The notes: generated by a model from the sequence alone, not told the origin. A stretch of 64,000 nt of DNA from Arcicella rosea (GCF_014204325.1 NZ_JACHKT010000015.1:62001-126000); one strand, 5' to 3'; positions 8,207-17,843 are shown, counted from the first letter of the stretch. Numbers and translations: made by a program.

Positions 8207-9073
8207 TTAAAGCGTTACCGCCCAAGTACGCAAGAATATTTGGTGAGAAGCTAAAACTTCAATACCTTCTTTTTCTATTAATTCTTGTTCGTGATTTTCA
8301 CTATCGGCAATGCCACACCAAGGTTCTATACAAACGAAGTTAGCATTTATTGCTGCCCAAATTCCCAAAAATGGAAATCCTTCAAAATCAAAGGTAAGTT
8401 TCGTATCACTATTATCTGCTTTTAAAACTACTGACGTTGATTGTAAATGCTTGAAAACGAGTGCATCTTGATAAAATAATTCTTTGGTCAATGGCAAGCG
8501 ATTGGTGTTTTCTAAAAAAGTTGAGGCTTCTTTTTTGATTAAACCGCCATCTGCCAATTCCCAACGGGGAAAATCTTCGGTTTGATTAAATTCCAAATAA
8601 TAATCGTCATAAACAGAATTTTCAGAAAGTGGCACAGCAAAAGCTGGATGCCCGCCTACTGAAAAATACATTTCTTCGTTTCCAGTATTTTTCACAGCAT
8701 AAGAGACCGAAAGAGTTTTCTCCACTAAAGTATAAACCAAACGAAACTCAAAATTGAAAGGAAATACTTTCAGGCTTTCTTCATCTTCTTTCAACAGAAA
8801 AGTGATACTTGATTCCATCTGACTTTCTACTGAAAATACTCTTTCACGAGCAAAACCATGCCGAGGAAGGGTATAAGTTTTTCCTTGATAGCGATACTGA
8901 TTATTCTTCAAAGCTCCAATGATTGGAAAAAGTACGGGCGAACTTTTCCCCCAAAAGGCAGGGTCGGCATTCCAAATATATTCTGTATTATTTTCTTTGT
9001 TGAAAAGACTCACCAACTCAGCCCCAAGTGGATTGATTGTCGCTTTTAGAAATTGATTTTCAATGATTTGCAT
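8207..9073 (-). CDS. Aldose 1-epimerase family protein
   Basis: A 288-residue galactose-mutarotase-like beta-sandwich protein of the LacX/YihR-like branch. Conserved points are the GGHPAF histidine near residue 144, an early RHGFAR-type motif (PRHGFARE, about residue 71) and the acidic CIEPWCGIAD segment near 250, where the catalytic base is expected. Such proteins interconvert sugar anomers, although the true substrate of this branch is often unknown. It sits between maeB and dctA on the same strand, but a long palindrome separates it from dctA, so co-transcription is unlikely. Confidence 0.8.
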   Translation of the reverse strand: MQIIENQFLKATINPLGAELVSLFNKENNTEYIWNADPAFWGKSSPVLFPIIGALKNNQYRYQGKTYTLPRHGFARERVFSVESQMESSITFLLKEDEESLKVFPFNFEFRLVYTLVEKTLSVSYAVKNTGNEEMYFSVGGHPAFAVPLSENSVYDDYYLEFNQTEDFPRWELADGGLIKKEASTFLENTNRLPLTKELFYQDALVFKHLQSTSVVLKADNSDTKLTFDFEGFPFLGIWAAINANFVCIEPWCGIADSENHEQELIEKEGIEVLASHQIFLRTWAVTL

Positions 9074-9125
9074 AATTATTTTATATGTGTCAGTTTATAA
9101 TTTAATTTTTCTGAAATAAATATTT

Positions 9126-9204
9126 CGTAGCGGCAATCCCTTGCGGTTGTCGTTGATATTGTAAAGATTCTCTGATGCGGCAACCGCAAGGGATTGCCGC
9201 TACG
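9126..9204. repeat. 24-bp perfect palindrome, REP/terminator-like
   Basis: The arms 9126-9149 and 9181-9204 are perfectly complementary over 24 bp (starting cgtagcggcaatccc) around a 31-base spacer, with a T run on the right. It lies between dctA and the epimerase gene and is much more GC-rich than its surroundings. It may act as a terminator after dctA, or be a copy of a genomic palindromic repeat. Confidence 0.7.
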
Positions 9205-9219
9205 CTTTTTTCAGAAGAT

Positions 9220-10482
9220 TCAAAGCACTCTTTCCATTTGTTCACGGTCAAATTCGCCTTCATTGTTGGCTAACCAAATCGTTGCTACGCCATTTCCGAT
9301 AAAATTAGTAATCGCTCTCGCTTCCGACATAAATCTATCGACACCCAAAAGTAAGGCTAAACCTTCTACAGGAATAACTTTTACCGCCGAAAGTGTGGAA
9401 GCCAACACAATAAAACCGCTACCCGTAACACCAGCCGCACCTTTTGAAGTAATCATCAAGATACCAATTATCGTCAAGATTTGTTGCAAATCTAAATGAA
9501 CATTGAATACTTGTGCTAAAAAAAGTACTGACATCGACAAATAAATGGTAGTTCCATCCAAATTAAATGAATAACCAGCAGGAACAACCAAACCAACCAC
9601 CGATTTTGAACAACCCATTTTTTCTAACTTTTCCATCAAAGAGGGCAAAGCCGCCTCTGACGAAGATGTACCCAATACAATCAAAAGTTCTTCACGAATA
9701 TATTTCAAGAATTTCAAAAGATTGATTTTATACATTCTAAGAATAAAGTACAACACTACAAAAATGAAAATTGCCATCGTACAATAGACTGTCACCATCA
9801 ATTTTCCTAAAGGTAAAAGCGTATGCACGCCGTACTTGGCAATGGTAAAAGCCATTCCACCAAAAGCACCAACAGGAGCAAAAAGCATTACTTTGTGCAA
9901 AGCCCAAAATATTTTATTGGAAATGGGCTGGAGAAAACTAACTACTTTATGGCGTTCACCATAGTTACTAAAGAGTACTCCTAAGAATATAGCGAGGATA
10001 AGTACTTGTAAGGTGGCATTGTCTAAAAGGAATTTCAACCAACTAAAAGCCTCTGCCGATTGAGTATATTTTGAAATATCACCGCCTTTTATTTCAGAAG
10101 TAACTACGCCATCGCCTGGTCGGATAATATTTGCAACCACAATACCAATCAGCAAAGCGATTGTAGTTACTACTTCAAAATATAAAAGAGATTTGGCACC
10201 AACTTTACCAACTTTTTTCAAATCGCCCATTGAAATAATACCTAACATAATGGTAATGAAAATAATAGGGCAAATAAATACTTTTACAATGCTGATAAAA
10301 ATACTACTCAGAAATTCGCTAAAAGTAGTTTTTATTTCGAATTCAGATAAGTAAAGACTGATTTTAATAGGTTTGTCAAGGATTTTTTGAAGTGCTACTT
10401 CTGGTGCGAAATGACCCAGTAAAACCCCTAAAGTAATGGCGGAGAGAACCCAAAAAGTTAAATTTTTAAAAAGTCTTTTCAT
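9220..10482 (-). CDS. dctA: C4-dicarboxylate/proton symporter, DctA type
   Basis: A 420-residue SDF-superfamily carrier (glutamate/aspartate/dicarboxylate symporters) in the inner membrane. The serine-rich re-entrant loop reads TSSSEAALP (near residue 277) and the next conserved site is YSFNLDGTTIY. The last helix reads DRFMSEAR-A-TN-IGNGVAT, which is characteristic of DctA; here the sodium-site Asp of the GD motif is Asn. The length fits. It most likely imports malate, succinate or fumarate with protons. The maeB gene nearby on the same strand would use the imported malate. The second SDF carrier at 31294 belongs to another subgroup. Confidence 0.85.
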   Translation of the reverse strand: MKRLFKNLTFWVLSAITLGVLLGHFAPEVALQKILDKPIKISLYLSEFEIKTTFSEFLSSIFISIVKVFICPIIFITIMLGIISMGDLKKVGKVGAKSLLYFEVVTTIALLIGIVVANIIRPGDGVVTSEIKGGDISKYTQSAEAFSWLKFLLDNATLQVLILAIFLGVLFSNYGERHKVVSFLQPISNKIFWALHKVMLFAPVGAFGGMAFTIAKYGVHTLLPLGKLMVTVYCTMAIFIFVVLYFILRMYKINLLKFLKYIREELLIVLGTSSSEAALPSLMEKLEKMGCSKSVVGLVVPAGYSFNLDGTTIYLSMSVLFLAQVFNVHLDLQQILTIIGILMITSKGAAGVTGSGFIVLASTLSAVKVIPVEGLALLLGVDRFMSEARAITNFIGNGVATIWLANNEGEFDREQMERVL

Positions 10483-10717
10483 GAAAATTGGATTTTAAAA
10501 GCTTTAAGCTTAAAAGATATTTGTCAAATTCAAATGGTAATTGGCTACCGAAAAAGCTTAATAGCAATATAAGTGTCTTTTTAAAAAAGATTTCAGCTTA
10601 AATTAGACATTTAATTTTCGCTTAATAACACAGAACCCCTTTGAACTTAATTTTGGAACTCCTTTTAAAGCGTAACAATTCATTGAAAGTAATCAAAAAC
10701 TAAAACAAATCAATTTC

Positions 10718-11665
10718 ATGAGAAGTAAATTATTGTTAGCCGCAGGCTTAATATTATCAACTTTTGTAGGTTCACAAGCACAAACAGAAGTAAAGCATTA
10801 TCCTAATGCCTTGAACTTCTTGGTAATGGGCGACTGGGGAAGAAACGGTGCCGACCACCAAAAACCTATTGCCGCACAAATGGGAACAGTAGCGACAAAA
10901 ATTAAATCAGAATTTGTGATTGCTACGGGTGATAATTTTTATCCAAGTGGCGTTATCAGCGAATTTGACCCACTTTTCAAGTACTCTTTTGAAGATATTT
11001 ATACAGATTTTTCTTTGCAATGGGATTGGTATCCAGTCTTGGGAAATCACGATTATAAATCAAATCCTGATGCACAAGTAGCTTATTCAAAAATTAGTCG
11101 CCGTTGGAAAATGCCTGCTCGTTATTATTCAAAAACATTTTCTATCAATGGTGATGCCAATCAGCAAGTATTAATTGCCTTTATTGATACCAATCCTTTT
11201 ATTCCAGAATTTTATAAAGGCGAGTATAGCAAAGCAGTGATCGGTCAAGATAGTACGGCACAAAAAGCATGGCTAGACAAAACTCTTTCTGATAATTCAC
11301 CATCAATTAAATGGAAAATAGTTGTGGGTCATCATCCACTTTATACTGCTACAGAAAAAAGAAGAGAAAGTTATGATACCAAGGCTACTAGAAATTCATT
11401 AAAATCAGTTTTGGATAAACACCAAGTAGATGCTTATTTATGCGGACACGACCATGACTTACAACATTTAAAACCAGAAGGTAAAACACATTATTTTGTA
11501 TCAGGTTCTGCTTCTGAAAAAACGCCAATTGGTACTTTGCCAATCAGTAAATTAGCCCTTTCAGACTATGGATTTATGGTTTTCTCAGCAACTGCCAACA
11601 AGCTATATGTACAAGTTGTAACAGAAGATGGTAAAGTAGTTTACAAAACCGAGTTAAGCAAGTAA
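10718..11665 (+). CDS. Secreted purple-acid-phosphatase-like metallophosphoesterase
   Basis: A 315-residue calcineurin-like phosphoesterase. A signal peptide ends near SQA (residue 21). The five metal-binding blocks are complete and in order: GDWG, GDNFYPSG, GNHDY, VVGHHPLY and GHDHDLQH. This arrangement resembles tartrate-resistant (type 5) acid phosphatases, so it probably removes phosphate from organic esters in the periplasm. It has its own upstream region and a strong terminator at 11691, so it is a single-gene unit. Confidence 0.85.
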   Translation: MRSKLLLAAGLILSTFVGSQAQTEVKHYPNALNFLVMGDWGRNGADHQKPIAAQMGTVATKIKSEFVIATGDNFYPSGVISEFDPLFKYSFEDIYTDFSLQWDWYPVLGNHDYKSNPDAQVAYSKISRRWKMPARYYSKTFSINGDANQQVLIAFIDTNPFIPEFYKGEYSKAVIGQDSTAQKAWLDKTLSDNSPSIKWKIVVGHHPLYTATEKRRESYDTKATRNSLKSVLDKHQVDAYLCGHDHDLQHLKPEGKTHYFVSGSASEKTPIGTLPISKLALSDYGFMVFSATANKLYVQVVTEDGKVVYKTELSK

Positions 11666-11690
11666 ACATTAACTTTCGAATAATTTATTC

Positions 11691-11742
11691 AGCGTATTGA
11701 GTGGTAAACCATTTTAAAATGTTATTTACCACTCAATACGCT
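11691..11742 (+). terminator. 18-bp hairpin terminator
   Basis: The arms 11691-11708 and 11725-11742 pair over 18 bp around a 16-base loop and are followed by seven T residues. It ends the phosphatase transcript. Confidence 0.85.
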
Positions 11743-11960
11743 TTTTTTATGAATGATTTTCTACGGTAAGAAATTACCATATTTTAACATACATTTCTGT
11801 AATTCAACAGGTTAACTATTAACTAATTATTACTCCTAGAATAAATTCTTGCCATTCTGGAATTAATCTGCAATTTTTACGTATAAATTTTTGTTCTGGT
11901 GATACTAACAAACGAGAAAAGACATTACAAAAATTAAGTAAAAAAGTATTAAATTTAACA

Positions 11961-12899
11961 ATGGCAGAGCATACCAAATGCCTTATTATAGGCTCAGGAC
12001 CAGCGGGTTACACCGCAGCAATTTACGCTTCACGTGCAGGATTGACACCCATAATGTATCAAGGCCCACAACCGGGAGGGCAATTAACAATAACCAATGA
12101 TGTAGAGAACTTCCCTGGTTACCCAGACGGCATCCAAGGGCCAGAAATGATGCAAGACCTTGAAAAACAGGCTCGCAGATTTGGTTCAGATGTTCGTTAT
12201 GGAATGGTAACTTCGGTTGACTTTTCTGTAAGTCCTAAAAAAGTTTTAGTTGACGATACACACGAAATTCTGGCTGATGCCGTTATCATTTCTACAGGTG
12301 CTTCGGCTAAATGGTTAGGATTACCTTCAGAACAAGCTTACAATGGTCGTGGAGTATCGGCTTGTGCAGTTTGTGATGGTTTCTTTTTCCGCAACCAAGA
12401 AGTAGCAATCGTAGGTGGTGGTGATACTGCCGCAGAAGAAGCTACTTATTTAGCGAATCTTTGTTCAAAAGTACACATGATTGTACGCCGTGATGAATTA
12501 CGTGCTTCACAAATCATGCAGAAAAGAGTTACATCAAATCCAAAAATTCAAATGCACTGGAATTCATCAACAGATGAAATTTTAGGAGACGATGGCGGAG
12601 TAACGGGTGTAAGAATTAAAAATAGTGTTTCTGGTGAAACTACCGAATTACCAGTAACGGGTTTCTTTGTAGCGATTGGTCATAAACCAAACACAGACAT
12701 TTTCAAGGGTTTCTTGGATATGGATGATGCAGGATATATTTTAACAGAAAAAGGCTCAAGCCGTACTAATATTGCCGGAGTATTTGCTTCTGGTGATGCA
12801 CAAGACAATATTTATCGTCAGGCAATCACAGCAGCAGGAACTGGCTGTATGGCGGCTTTAGATGCAGAAAGATGGTTAGCAGAAAATGAATTGCACTAA
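11961..12899 (+). CDS. trxB: Thioredoxin reductase
   Basis: A 312-residue FAD/NADPH flavoenzyme that reduces thioredoxin in the cytoplasm. The FAD site GSGPAGYTAA is near residue 11, the redox pair is C135-A-V-C138 followed by DG, and the NADPH site GGGDTAAEEA is near 152. The C-terminal FAD motif, GVFASGDAQD, is near 273. The length and cysteine positions match the classical low-molecular-weight enzyme. The downstream M23 peptidase gene begins 44 bases later and may be co-transcribed. Confidence 0.96.
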   Translation: MAEHTKCLIIGSGPAGYTAAIYASRAGLTPIMYQGPQPGGQLTITNDVENFPGYPDGIQGPEMMQDLEKQARRFGSDVRYGMVTSVDFSVSPKKVLVDDTHEILADAVIISTGASAKWLGLPSEQAYNGRGVSACAVCDGFFFRNQEVAIVGGGDTAAEEATYLANLCSKVHMIVRRDELRASQIMQKRVTSNPKIQMHWNSSTDEILGDDGGVTGVRIKNSVSGETTELPVTGFFVAIGHKPNTDIFKGFLDMDDAGYILTEKGSSRTNIAGVFASGDAQDNIYRQAITAAGTGCMAALDAERWLAENELH

Positions 12900-12943
12900 C
12901 AAACCTTGTGATTGCCCTCTATCTTTCATTAATTTTTTTACAG

Positions 12944-14062
12944 ATGAATACAGTTAAAAATTTATTAGTCTTAGTATTTTGTTTGGTATCATTTATTTCT
13001 TTTTCACAAGAATCTGGAAGTTTTAAGAAAAATCCAAAGATGAATGTGAAATCAAATTCAAAAGATAGAAGCACTAAAAATTTAGACGAAGCATTAGATG
13101 AATTGCCAAAACTGCAATTCAGGACTGATTATGTTCCTGAACCAGTTTCAACTTCATCTGCCATTACAGCTTCATCCAAATTTGAACCTGCGAAAGAACT
13201 CAATGGCTCGATAAGTATTTTTGATACCACCTCTGTAGATGAAAGAGAACCATTAATTGTAGAAATTGAAGAAGAGAATAGAACAGAAGGAAGCGATGAT
13301 TTTGTATCTGTAGCTACTTACTTTTCTATTTGGGATGCAACCAATATTGACCCTTACGGCATCAATCCAAAAGATTTTGATGATGTAGTTGATATTGAAT
13401 TGTACAATAAAGAACAAGGAAAATACTGGTCTGTACCGAATAATGCTCCAAAATTGACTTCAGTTTTTGGTCCACGATGGGGAAGAATGCACTCTGGTGT
13501 TGATTTAGATTTAGAAACTGGCGACCCTGTTTATGCAGCTTTTGATGGTATTGTCAGAGTATCAGGTTATGATGGTGGCGGATACGGAAAGTTTTTAGTA
13601 GTTCGTCATTATAATGGTTTAGAAACACTTTATGGTCACCTTTCATCAAAAAACTTTGAGTCTGGTGCATATGTAAAAGCTGGTGACCAAATTGGCTTGG
13701 GAGGTAATACTGGTAGAAGTACTGGTTCACATTTACACTTTGAAACACGTTATGAAGGAAACCCATTCAATCCTGCGATTTATGTATTTAATTTTGCAGG
13801 AGAAAGAACTGAACCTGTTTCAGACCATGTGTTGATTTCAGCGAGAGTATTCGATACTTACGGACTTACTTTAGATAACGAATATGGTTCAAGTGCTAGA
13901 AAAGTTCAAACTCGTCGCACCGCTTGGACAACCGTTCGTTCTGGCGATTCATTATATTCAATTGCAAACAGAGCAGGAATTTCTGTAGAAAAATTAGCAA
14001 GAATGAATGGTATGAGAATTTCAGCCAACCTTAGAATCGGAAGAAGACTAAGAATTCATTAA
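12944..14062 (+). CDS. Secreted M23 metallopeptidase with LysM domain
   Basis: A 372-residue envelope protein. The ATG at 12944 gives a clean signal peptide ending near FSQ (residue 22); an earlier GTG at 12908 would only extend it with extra hydrophobic residues. The LytM-type peptidase domain (about 170-275) shows HSGVDLD and GSHLHFET, the zinc-binding histidine and aspartate blocks. A C-terminal LysM domain (about 325-370, VRSGDSLYSIA) binds peptidoglycan. It probably cuts peptidoglycan cross-bridges during growth or division, or activates amidases. It follows trxB by 44 bases and ends in a strong terminator. Confidence 0.88.
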   Translation: MNTVKNLLVLVFCLVSFISFSQESGSFKKNPKMNVKSNSKDRSTKNLDEALDELPKLQFRTDYVPEPVSTSSAITASSKFEPAKELNGSISIFDTTSVDEREPLIVEIEEENRTEGSDDFVSVATYFSIWDATNIDPYGINPKDFDDVVDIELYNKEQGKYWSVPNNAPKLTSVFGPRWGRMHSGVDLDLETGDPVYAAFDGIVRVSGYDGGGYGKFLVVRHYNGLETLYGHLSSKNFESGAYVKAGDQIGLGGNTGRSTGSHLHFETRYEGNPFNPAIYVFNFAGERTEPVSDHVLISARVFDTYGLTLDNEYGSSARKVQTRRTAWTTVRSGDSLYSIANRAGISVEKLARMNGMRISANLRIGRRLRIH

Positions 14063-14079
14063 TATTTCACATTTTGAAC

Positions 14080-14116
14080 AAAAGCGTCAGCAGAACCAAA
14101 ATCTGTTGACGCTTTT
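14080..14116 (+). terminator. Hairpin terminator after M23 peptidase
   Basis: The arms 14080-14094 and 14102-14116 form a 15-bp stem with one G-U pair and a 7-base loop, followed by T-rich sequence. Because it separates the genes, the true bshB1 start must lie after it, in line with the ATG at 14187. Confidence 0.8.
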
Positions 14117-14186
14117 GTTTTTTAGCTCAAATTCCTTCTTAAATTGCAAAGGTTTTCAACTCAGCAATAAGAATTTAGATTTTACG

Positions 14187-14906
14187 ATGAAGTTAGATAT
14201 TTTGGTAATGGCAGCACATCCTGACGATGCCGAACTCGGTTGTGCTGGAACAATTTGTATGCAGATAGCTCAAGGGAAAAAAGTTGGTATTGTAGATTTT
14301 ACCCGTGGTGAATTAGGAACGAGAGGTACTCCTGAAATTCGTTTGGCAGAATCAGCAGATGCTACAAGAATTTTAGGCGTTCATGCCCGTGAGAACCTAG
14401 GTTTTAGAGATGGCTTCTTTGTGAATGATGAAGAGCATTTGATGAAATTAATCAGAGTAATCAGACGTTACAAACCTGAAATTGTATTAGCCAATGCTAT
14501 CAACGACCGTCACCCAGATCACATCAAAGGTTGTGAATTAGCGATAGATTCATGTTTCAAATCAGGTTTAAGAATGGTTGAAACATTTGAAGACGACGGA
14601 AGTATTCAGGATGCTTGGCGACCCAAAAATGTTTATCATTATATTCAAGACCGTTATATAAATCCAGATTTTGTGGTTGATATTTCTGCTTATTGGCAAC
14701 AAAAAGAAGATTCTATCAGAGCTTTTAGAAGCCAATTTTATGACCCAACTTCAAAAGACCCAGATTCTTATCTTAGTTCGCCTGCTTTTTTAAAATTTGT
14801 GGAAGCTCGTAATCGTGAAATGGGGCATAGTATTGGTGCTGAATTTGGAGAAGGTTATACTTCTTACAAAAAAATTGGCGTAACAGATTTATTCCATTTG
14901 AAATAA
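14187..14906 (+). CDS. bshB1: Bacillithiol biosynthesis deacetylase BshB1
   Basis: A 239-residue PIG-L-type zinc deacetylase that removes acetate from GlcNAc-malate, the second step of bacillithiol synthesis. The zinc and catalytic motif AHPDDAELG is at residues 11-19 and the third ligand is in NDRHPDH near 108-114. The closing part (SKDPDSYLSSPAF, GAEFGEGY) is characteristic of the BshB1 branch rather than generic LmbE proteins. The ATG at 14187 places the first beta strand correctly; upstream in-frame codons overlap a terminator. Bacillithiol is the usual low-molecular-weight thiol in this phylum. Confidence 0.93.
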   Translation: MKLDILVMAAHPDDAELGCAGTICMQIAQGKKVGIVDFTRGELGTRGTPEIRLAESADATRILGVHARENLGFRDGFFVNDEEHLMKLIRVIRRYKPEIVLANAINDRHPDHIKGCELAIDSCFKSGLRMVETFEDDGSIQDAWRPKNVYHYIQDRYINPDFVVDISAYWQQKEDSIRAFRSQFYDPTSKDPDSYLSSPAFLKFVEARNREMGHSIGAEFGEGYTSYKKIGVTDLFHLK

Positions 14907-14911
14907 AGATT

Positions 14912-14945
14912 AAGCGAGTGATTCATCTTCTTAAATCACTCGCTT
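14912..14945. terminator. Bidirectional terminator between bshB1 and pdxH
   Basis: A 12-bp stem aagcgagtgatt/aatcactcgctt with a 10-base loop lies between the two convergent genes and can serve both. Confidence 0.75.
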
Positions 14946-14957
14946 GATTTTTGAAAA

Positions 14958-15602
14958 CTACGGAGAAAGTCTTTCTATCTTCCAAGTATGCTCTTCTAGT
15001 TTAGTATAAGCAATTCTATCGTGTAATCTTGATGGGCGACCTTGCCAGAATTCTACATAATTAGGAATCAACCGATAACCTCCCCAATGTGGCGGACGAG
15101 GTATTGGATTATCCCCAAATTTGTCTTTTAAATATTGTTCTCTTTCTTCTAATACTTCACGGTTATCAATCACCATACTTTGGTTAGAAACCCATGCACC
15201 AATCTGGCTTCCAATTGGTCGGCTTTGGAAATAAGCATCAGATTCTTCTGCTGTTACTTTTTCAATGATGCCTTCAATTCTTACTTGTCGTTCTAATTCC
15301 ACCCAAAAGAATGTAATGCAAGCATTAGGATTCTCAGCTAATTCTGTTCCTTTTCGGCTTAAATAATTCGTAAAGAAAGTAAAACCTGTGTCAAAGCCTT
15401 TTAGCAAAACGACTCTTGCGGAAGGTTTGCCATCATTTGAAATCGTTGAAATTACCATTGCATTTGGCTCTGGTAATTTACTTTCGATGGCTTCATGAAA
15501 CCATTTGTGAAATTGTTCTATCGGAGAAATGTTTACGTCTTGAACGTCTAAACTGCCTTTGCTATAATTTTCTCGAAGTGCAGCAATATCGATTTGTGCC
15601 AT
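14958..15602 (-). CDS. pdxH: Pyridoxamine 5'-phosphate oxidase
   Basis: A 214-residue FMN enzyme making pyridoxal 5'-phosphate from the pyridoxine or pyridoxamine phosphate forms. Conserved blocks are SARVVLLKG (FMN binding, near residue 61), the [10 protein letters not shown] strand, the SQIGAWVS segment and the C-terminal [13 protein letters not shown] signature that binds the substrate phosphate. I chose the ATG at 15602 (MAQIDIA); an in-frame TTG at 15632 would add ten residues. It ends at a terminator shared with bshB1. Confidence 0.94.
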   Translation of the reverse strand: MAQIDIAALRENYSKGSLDVQDVNISPIEQFHKWFHEAIESKLPEPNAMVISTISNDGKPSARVVLLKGFDTGFTFFTNYLSRKGTELAENPNACITFFWVELERQVRIEGIIEKVTAEESDAYFQSRPIGSQIGAWVSNQSMVIDNREVLEEREQYLKDKFGDNPIPRPPHWGGYRLIPNYVEFWQGRPSRLHDRIAYTKLEEHTWKIERLSP

Positions 15603-15822
15603 GGTTGGGTCGGCTAAGTACTCGCTTGCCAAATTTTAGTTTATGCTCTTACTGTTTTCGGAGTGATTATCTCTTATCGTTTTAAATGATTTTGTAATAA
15701 ATAATCATTTTTGTAAAACGAGTTAAAGTCTCCGAATAACTAAAGCACAATTTCGGGAAAATAAACCAAAGCCACAATGAGGAAAGTTATTGTAATAAAG
15801 CAATTTTTTTAAATAATACCAA

Positions 15823-16134
15823 CTAAGATACAACAAAGCGTTTTCTCCTTGAAATGGGAAGGATTCTTCCATCTAAAAGTACAATTGATTTCCTTCCGAC
15901 TTTACTAATAAATTTTTGATTGACTAAATACTTTCGATTGATTCTAAGAAAACAATCCGTATTTACTCTTTCTTCAACATTCGACAACGTTTTAGAAATT
16001 AATCTTGTTTTACCCATTGCGAAATGAATTCTAGTGTAATTAATCTCACCTTCAAAAAAGATAATTTCATTGGCAAAAAAAGTAGCTCTTTTTCCCAATT
16101 TGAATTGAATTTGAAAAATGTGTTGCGGTATCAT
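15823..16134 (-). CDS. Stand-alone LytTR DNA-binding protein
   Basis: A 103-residue protein consisting almost only of a LytTR domain. Visible are FFEGEINYTRIHF, a central LSNVEER helix and the typical FLRINRKYLVN strand, with a basic ISRRKR end. LytTR domains bind DNA direct repeats. Here there is no receiver domain, so it may be constitutively competent or respond through a partner. The gene is isolated: no kinase gene is adjacent. A second stand-alone LytTR gene lies at 38566. Confidence 0.8.
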   Translation of the reverse strand: MIPQHIFQIQFKLGKRATFFANEIIFFEGEINYTRIHFAMGKTRLISKTLSNVEERVNTDCFLRINRKYLVNQKFISKVGRKSIVLLDGRILPISRRKRFVVS

Positions 16135-16346
16135 AGTATTGTTCTATTAGGAGGATTTCACGCAACAATATTCCTACTAATTAACAATTTGAACAATGTG
16201 TTAAATACGGTAAAATACACCGTAATTAACCCGTTTTTAACCTAAAACTTTTAGCTGGCTCAATCCGTATTTTGATTGACAAACACTTTTAAGAGAAGAA
16301 CAACATTTTTTTAATCACAGAATTTCAGTAGTTTAAATAGGCTTTA

Positions 16347-16354
16347 TACTTTTG
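16347..16354 (+). promoter_or_regulatory. Candidate -7 box (TAnnTTTG)
   Basis: TACTTTTG matches the Bacteroidota -7 consensus TAnnTTTG and lies 30 bases before the ATG of the isomerase-like gene. No clear -33 TTG is present, so this is a weak call. Confidence 0.35.
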
Positions 16355-16384
16355 CTACAAAGTATTACATTACCTAAAACAACT

Positions 16385-17302
16385 ATGAAAATGTCTGAAA
16401 TTTCTCGTCGTGATTTCCTTTATCAAGCAGGTTTGTTAGCATCTGCTTCTTTGTTTTCTTTTGAAAGTCAGGCTAAAGTGCCTAATCTTCAGTTAGCGTA
16501 TTCAGCCATTACTTGGGGTGGAAAAGACCTTGATGCCATGAAAGATATTACTTCATTAGGCTTTAAAGGCGTTCAATTAAGAGCCAATGCCTATGATACT
16601 TATAAAACTAAAGTACAAGAGTTGAAAGAAGTAATCGCTTCTAATAGCTTATCTTTAGCGATGTTTTCAAGTGGAAATGTTGAGATTGACCCTGCTAAAG
16701 AAGCAAGTACTATTGACTATCACGTAGCTCATGCAAGTTTTGTAAAAGCGTTGGGTGGAAATGCCATTCAATTAACAAATTCTGTACGTCCGAAAGATAG
16801 ATTGCCAACCACTGAAGAATTAAAACGTTTGGCGTTCGTCATGAATGAAATTGGAAAACAAACAGCCGATTTAGGAGTACAAGCAGTATATCATAATCAC
16901 ATGCACCAATTGGGCGAAACGCCCGAAGAAGTAGATATAATTGTACAGGCGATGAATCCGAAATACATGAAATTATTATTGGATGTTGCCCATTATCATC
17001 AAGGCGGAGGTATTCCTGCAAAAGCAGTTTTGCAGTATAAAGACATCATTGGAGCATTGCATATAAAAGATGTAAAAAGTCCTTTAGCAGATAAGCCTAA
17101 TGACCCTAAAGCCTATAAATTTGTGGAATTAGGACAAGGAAATGTGGATTTGAAAGCTGTATTTGATAATCTTCAAAAGATTAAGTACAATAAATGGGCA
17201 ATTGTAGAATTAGACGGCGTACCTGAAAAAACTCGTACTCCTTTGCAATCTGCGGAAATCAGCAAAGCATTTTTAAAAGATACTATCGGTTTTAAGATTT
17301 AA
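16385..17302 (+). CDS. Tat-exported sugar phosphate isomerase/epimerase-like protein
   Basis: A 305-residue TIM-barrel protein of the xylose isomerase-like superfamily. The N-terminus carries a twin-arginine signal (SRRDFLYQAG) with a hydrophobic stretch ending near ESQA, so it is probably folded before export to the periplasm. Barrel landmarks are a YHNHMHQ block, a LLLDVAHYHQGG block, HIKDVK and a final VELDG, which together supply metal-binding histidine and acidic residues. Relatives act on sugars or inositols, but the substrate is unknown. The ATG at 16385 puts the arginine pair at the expected place. Confidence 0.82.
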   Translation: MKMSEISRRDFLYQAGLLASASLFSFESQAKVPNLQLAYSAITWGGKDLDAMKDITSLGFKGVQLRANAYDTYKTKVQELKEVIASNSLSLAMFSSGNVEIDPAKEASTIDYHVAHASFVKALGGNAIQLTNSVRPKDRLPTTEELKRLAFVMNEIGKQTADLGVQAVYHNHMHQLGETPEEVDIIVQAMNPKYMKLLLDVAHYHQGGGIPAKAVLQYKDIIGALHIKDVKSPLADKPNDPKAYKFVELGQGNVDLKAVFDNLQKIKYNKWAIVELDGVPEKTRTPLQSAEISKAFLKDTIGFKI

Positions 17303-17843
17303 TATTTTAAATAAATTTAATGGCTTCGATAAATTTTTAAATTTGTCGAAGCTAAAATTGACTTTACTATTTTCATCATCATTCTCTTTTTTTCATTCTC
17401 TAGGTATTTCTATTACTCCTTCTTGATAAATTTCTTCTCAATTCCTCAATTTCAAAAACAAAAGATAGGAATCAAAATGATTTAAGCGTTCTCGTATATT
17501 TATTAGAGTACATCGAAAAATTAATAAGATTTCCTGAAAAAATAGACACCACCTTTCTTCATTCATCTGGTTATTTATTGGTTGTTACAATTGTTACTCT
17601 CCAAAATTAGGATTTATAAATCTCAAAGATAGCTTAATGATGCAAATCTAAAGTATTTGAAAATCATTAAACAATTAACTGGCACACTTTTTTAGTGTTG
17701 ATGCGACAAGTAAAACGCATTTTTTGATTTAATCAAAATTTTATTAGTGACGAAATAATGTAAGTTTTTATATAAAATCTTTGGTAAGCGAAGCATTATG
17801 ATTTATTTTTATAATCTATTTGCAAATATTATCCTTTATAAAT
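17303..17843. other. Gene-free stretch after isomerase-like gene
   Basis: Apart from the terminator hairpin at 17323-17352 I see no coding region, RNA gene or clear repeat in these 540 bases. The sequence is AT-rich with scattered short frames and probably holds the promoter of the glycosyltransferase gene. Confidence 0.4.
17323..17352 (+). terminator. Hairpin terminator
   Basis: A 13-bp stem built from gcttcga, a U-G pair and aaatt on one side, with a 4-base loop, lies 20 bases after the isomerase-like gene. Confidence 0.6.

Noticed and set aside
12908-12943. GTG start for the M23 peptidase
   Set aside because: It would put 12 extra residues before an already complete signal peptide; the ATG at 12944 fits better.
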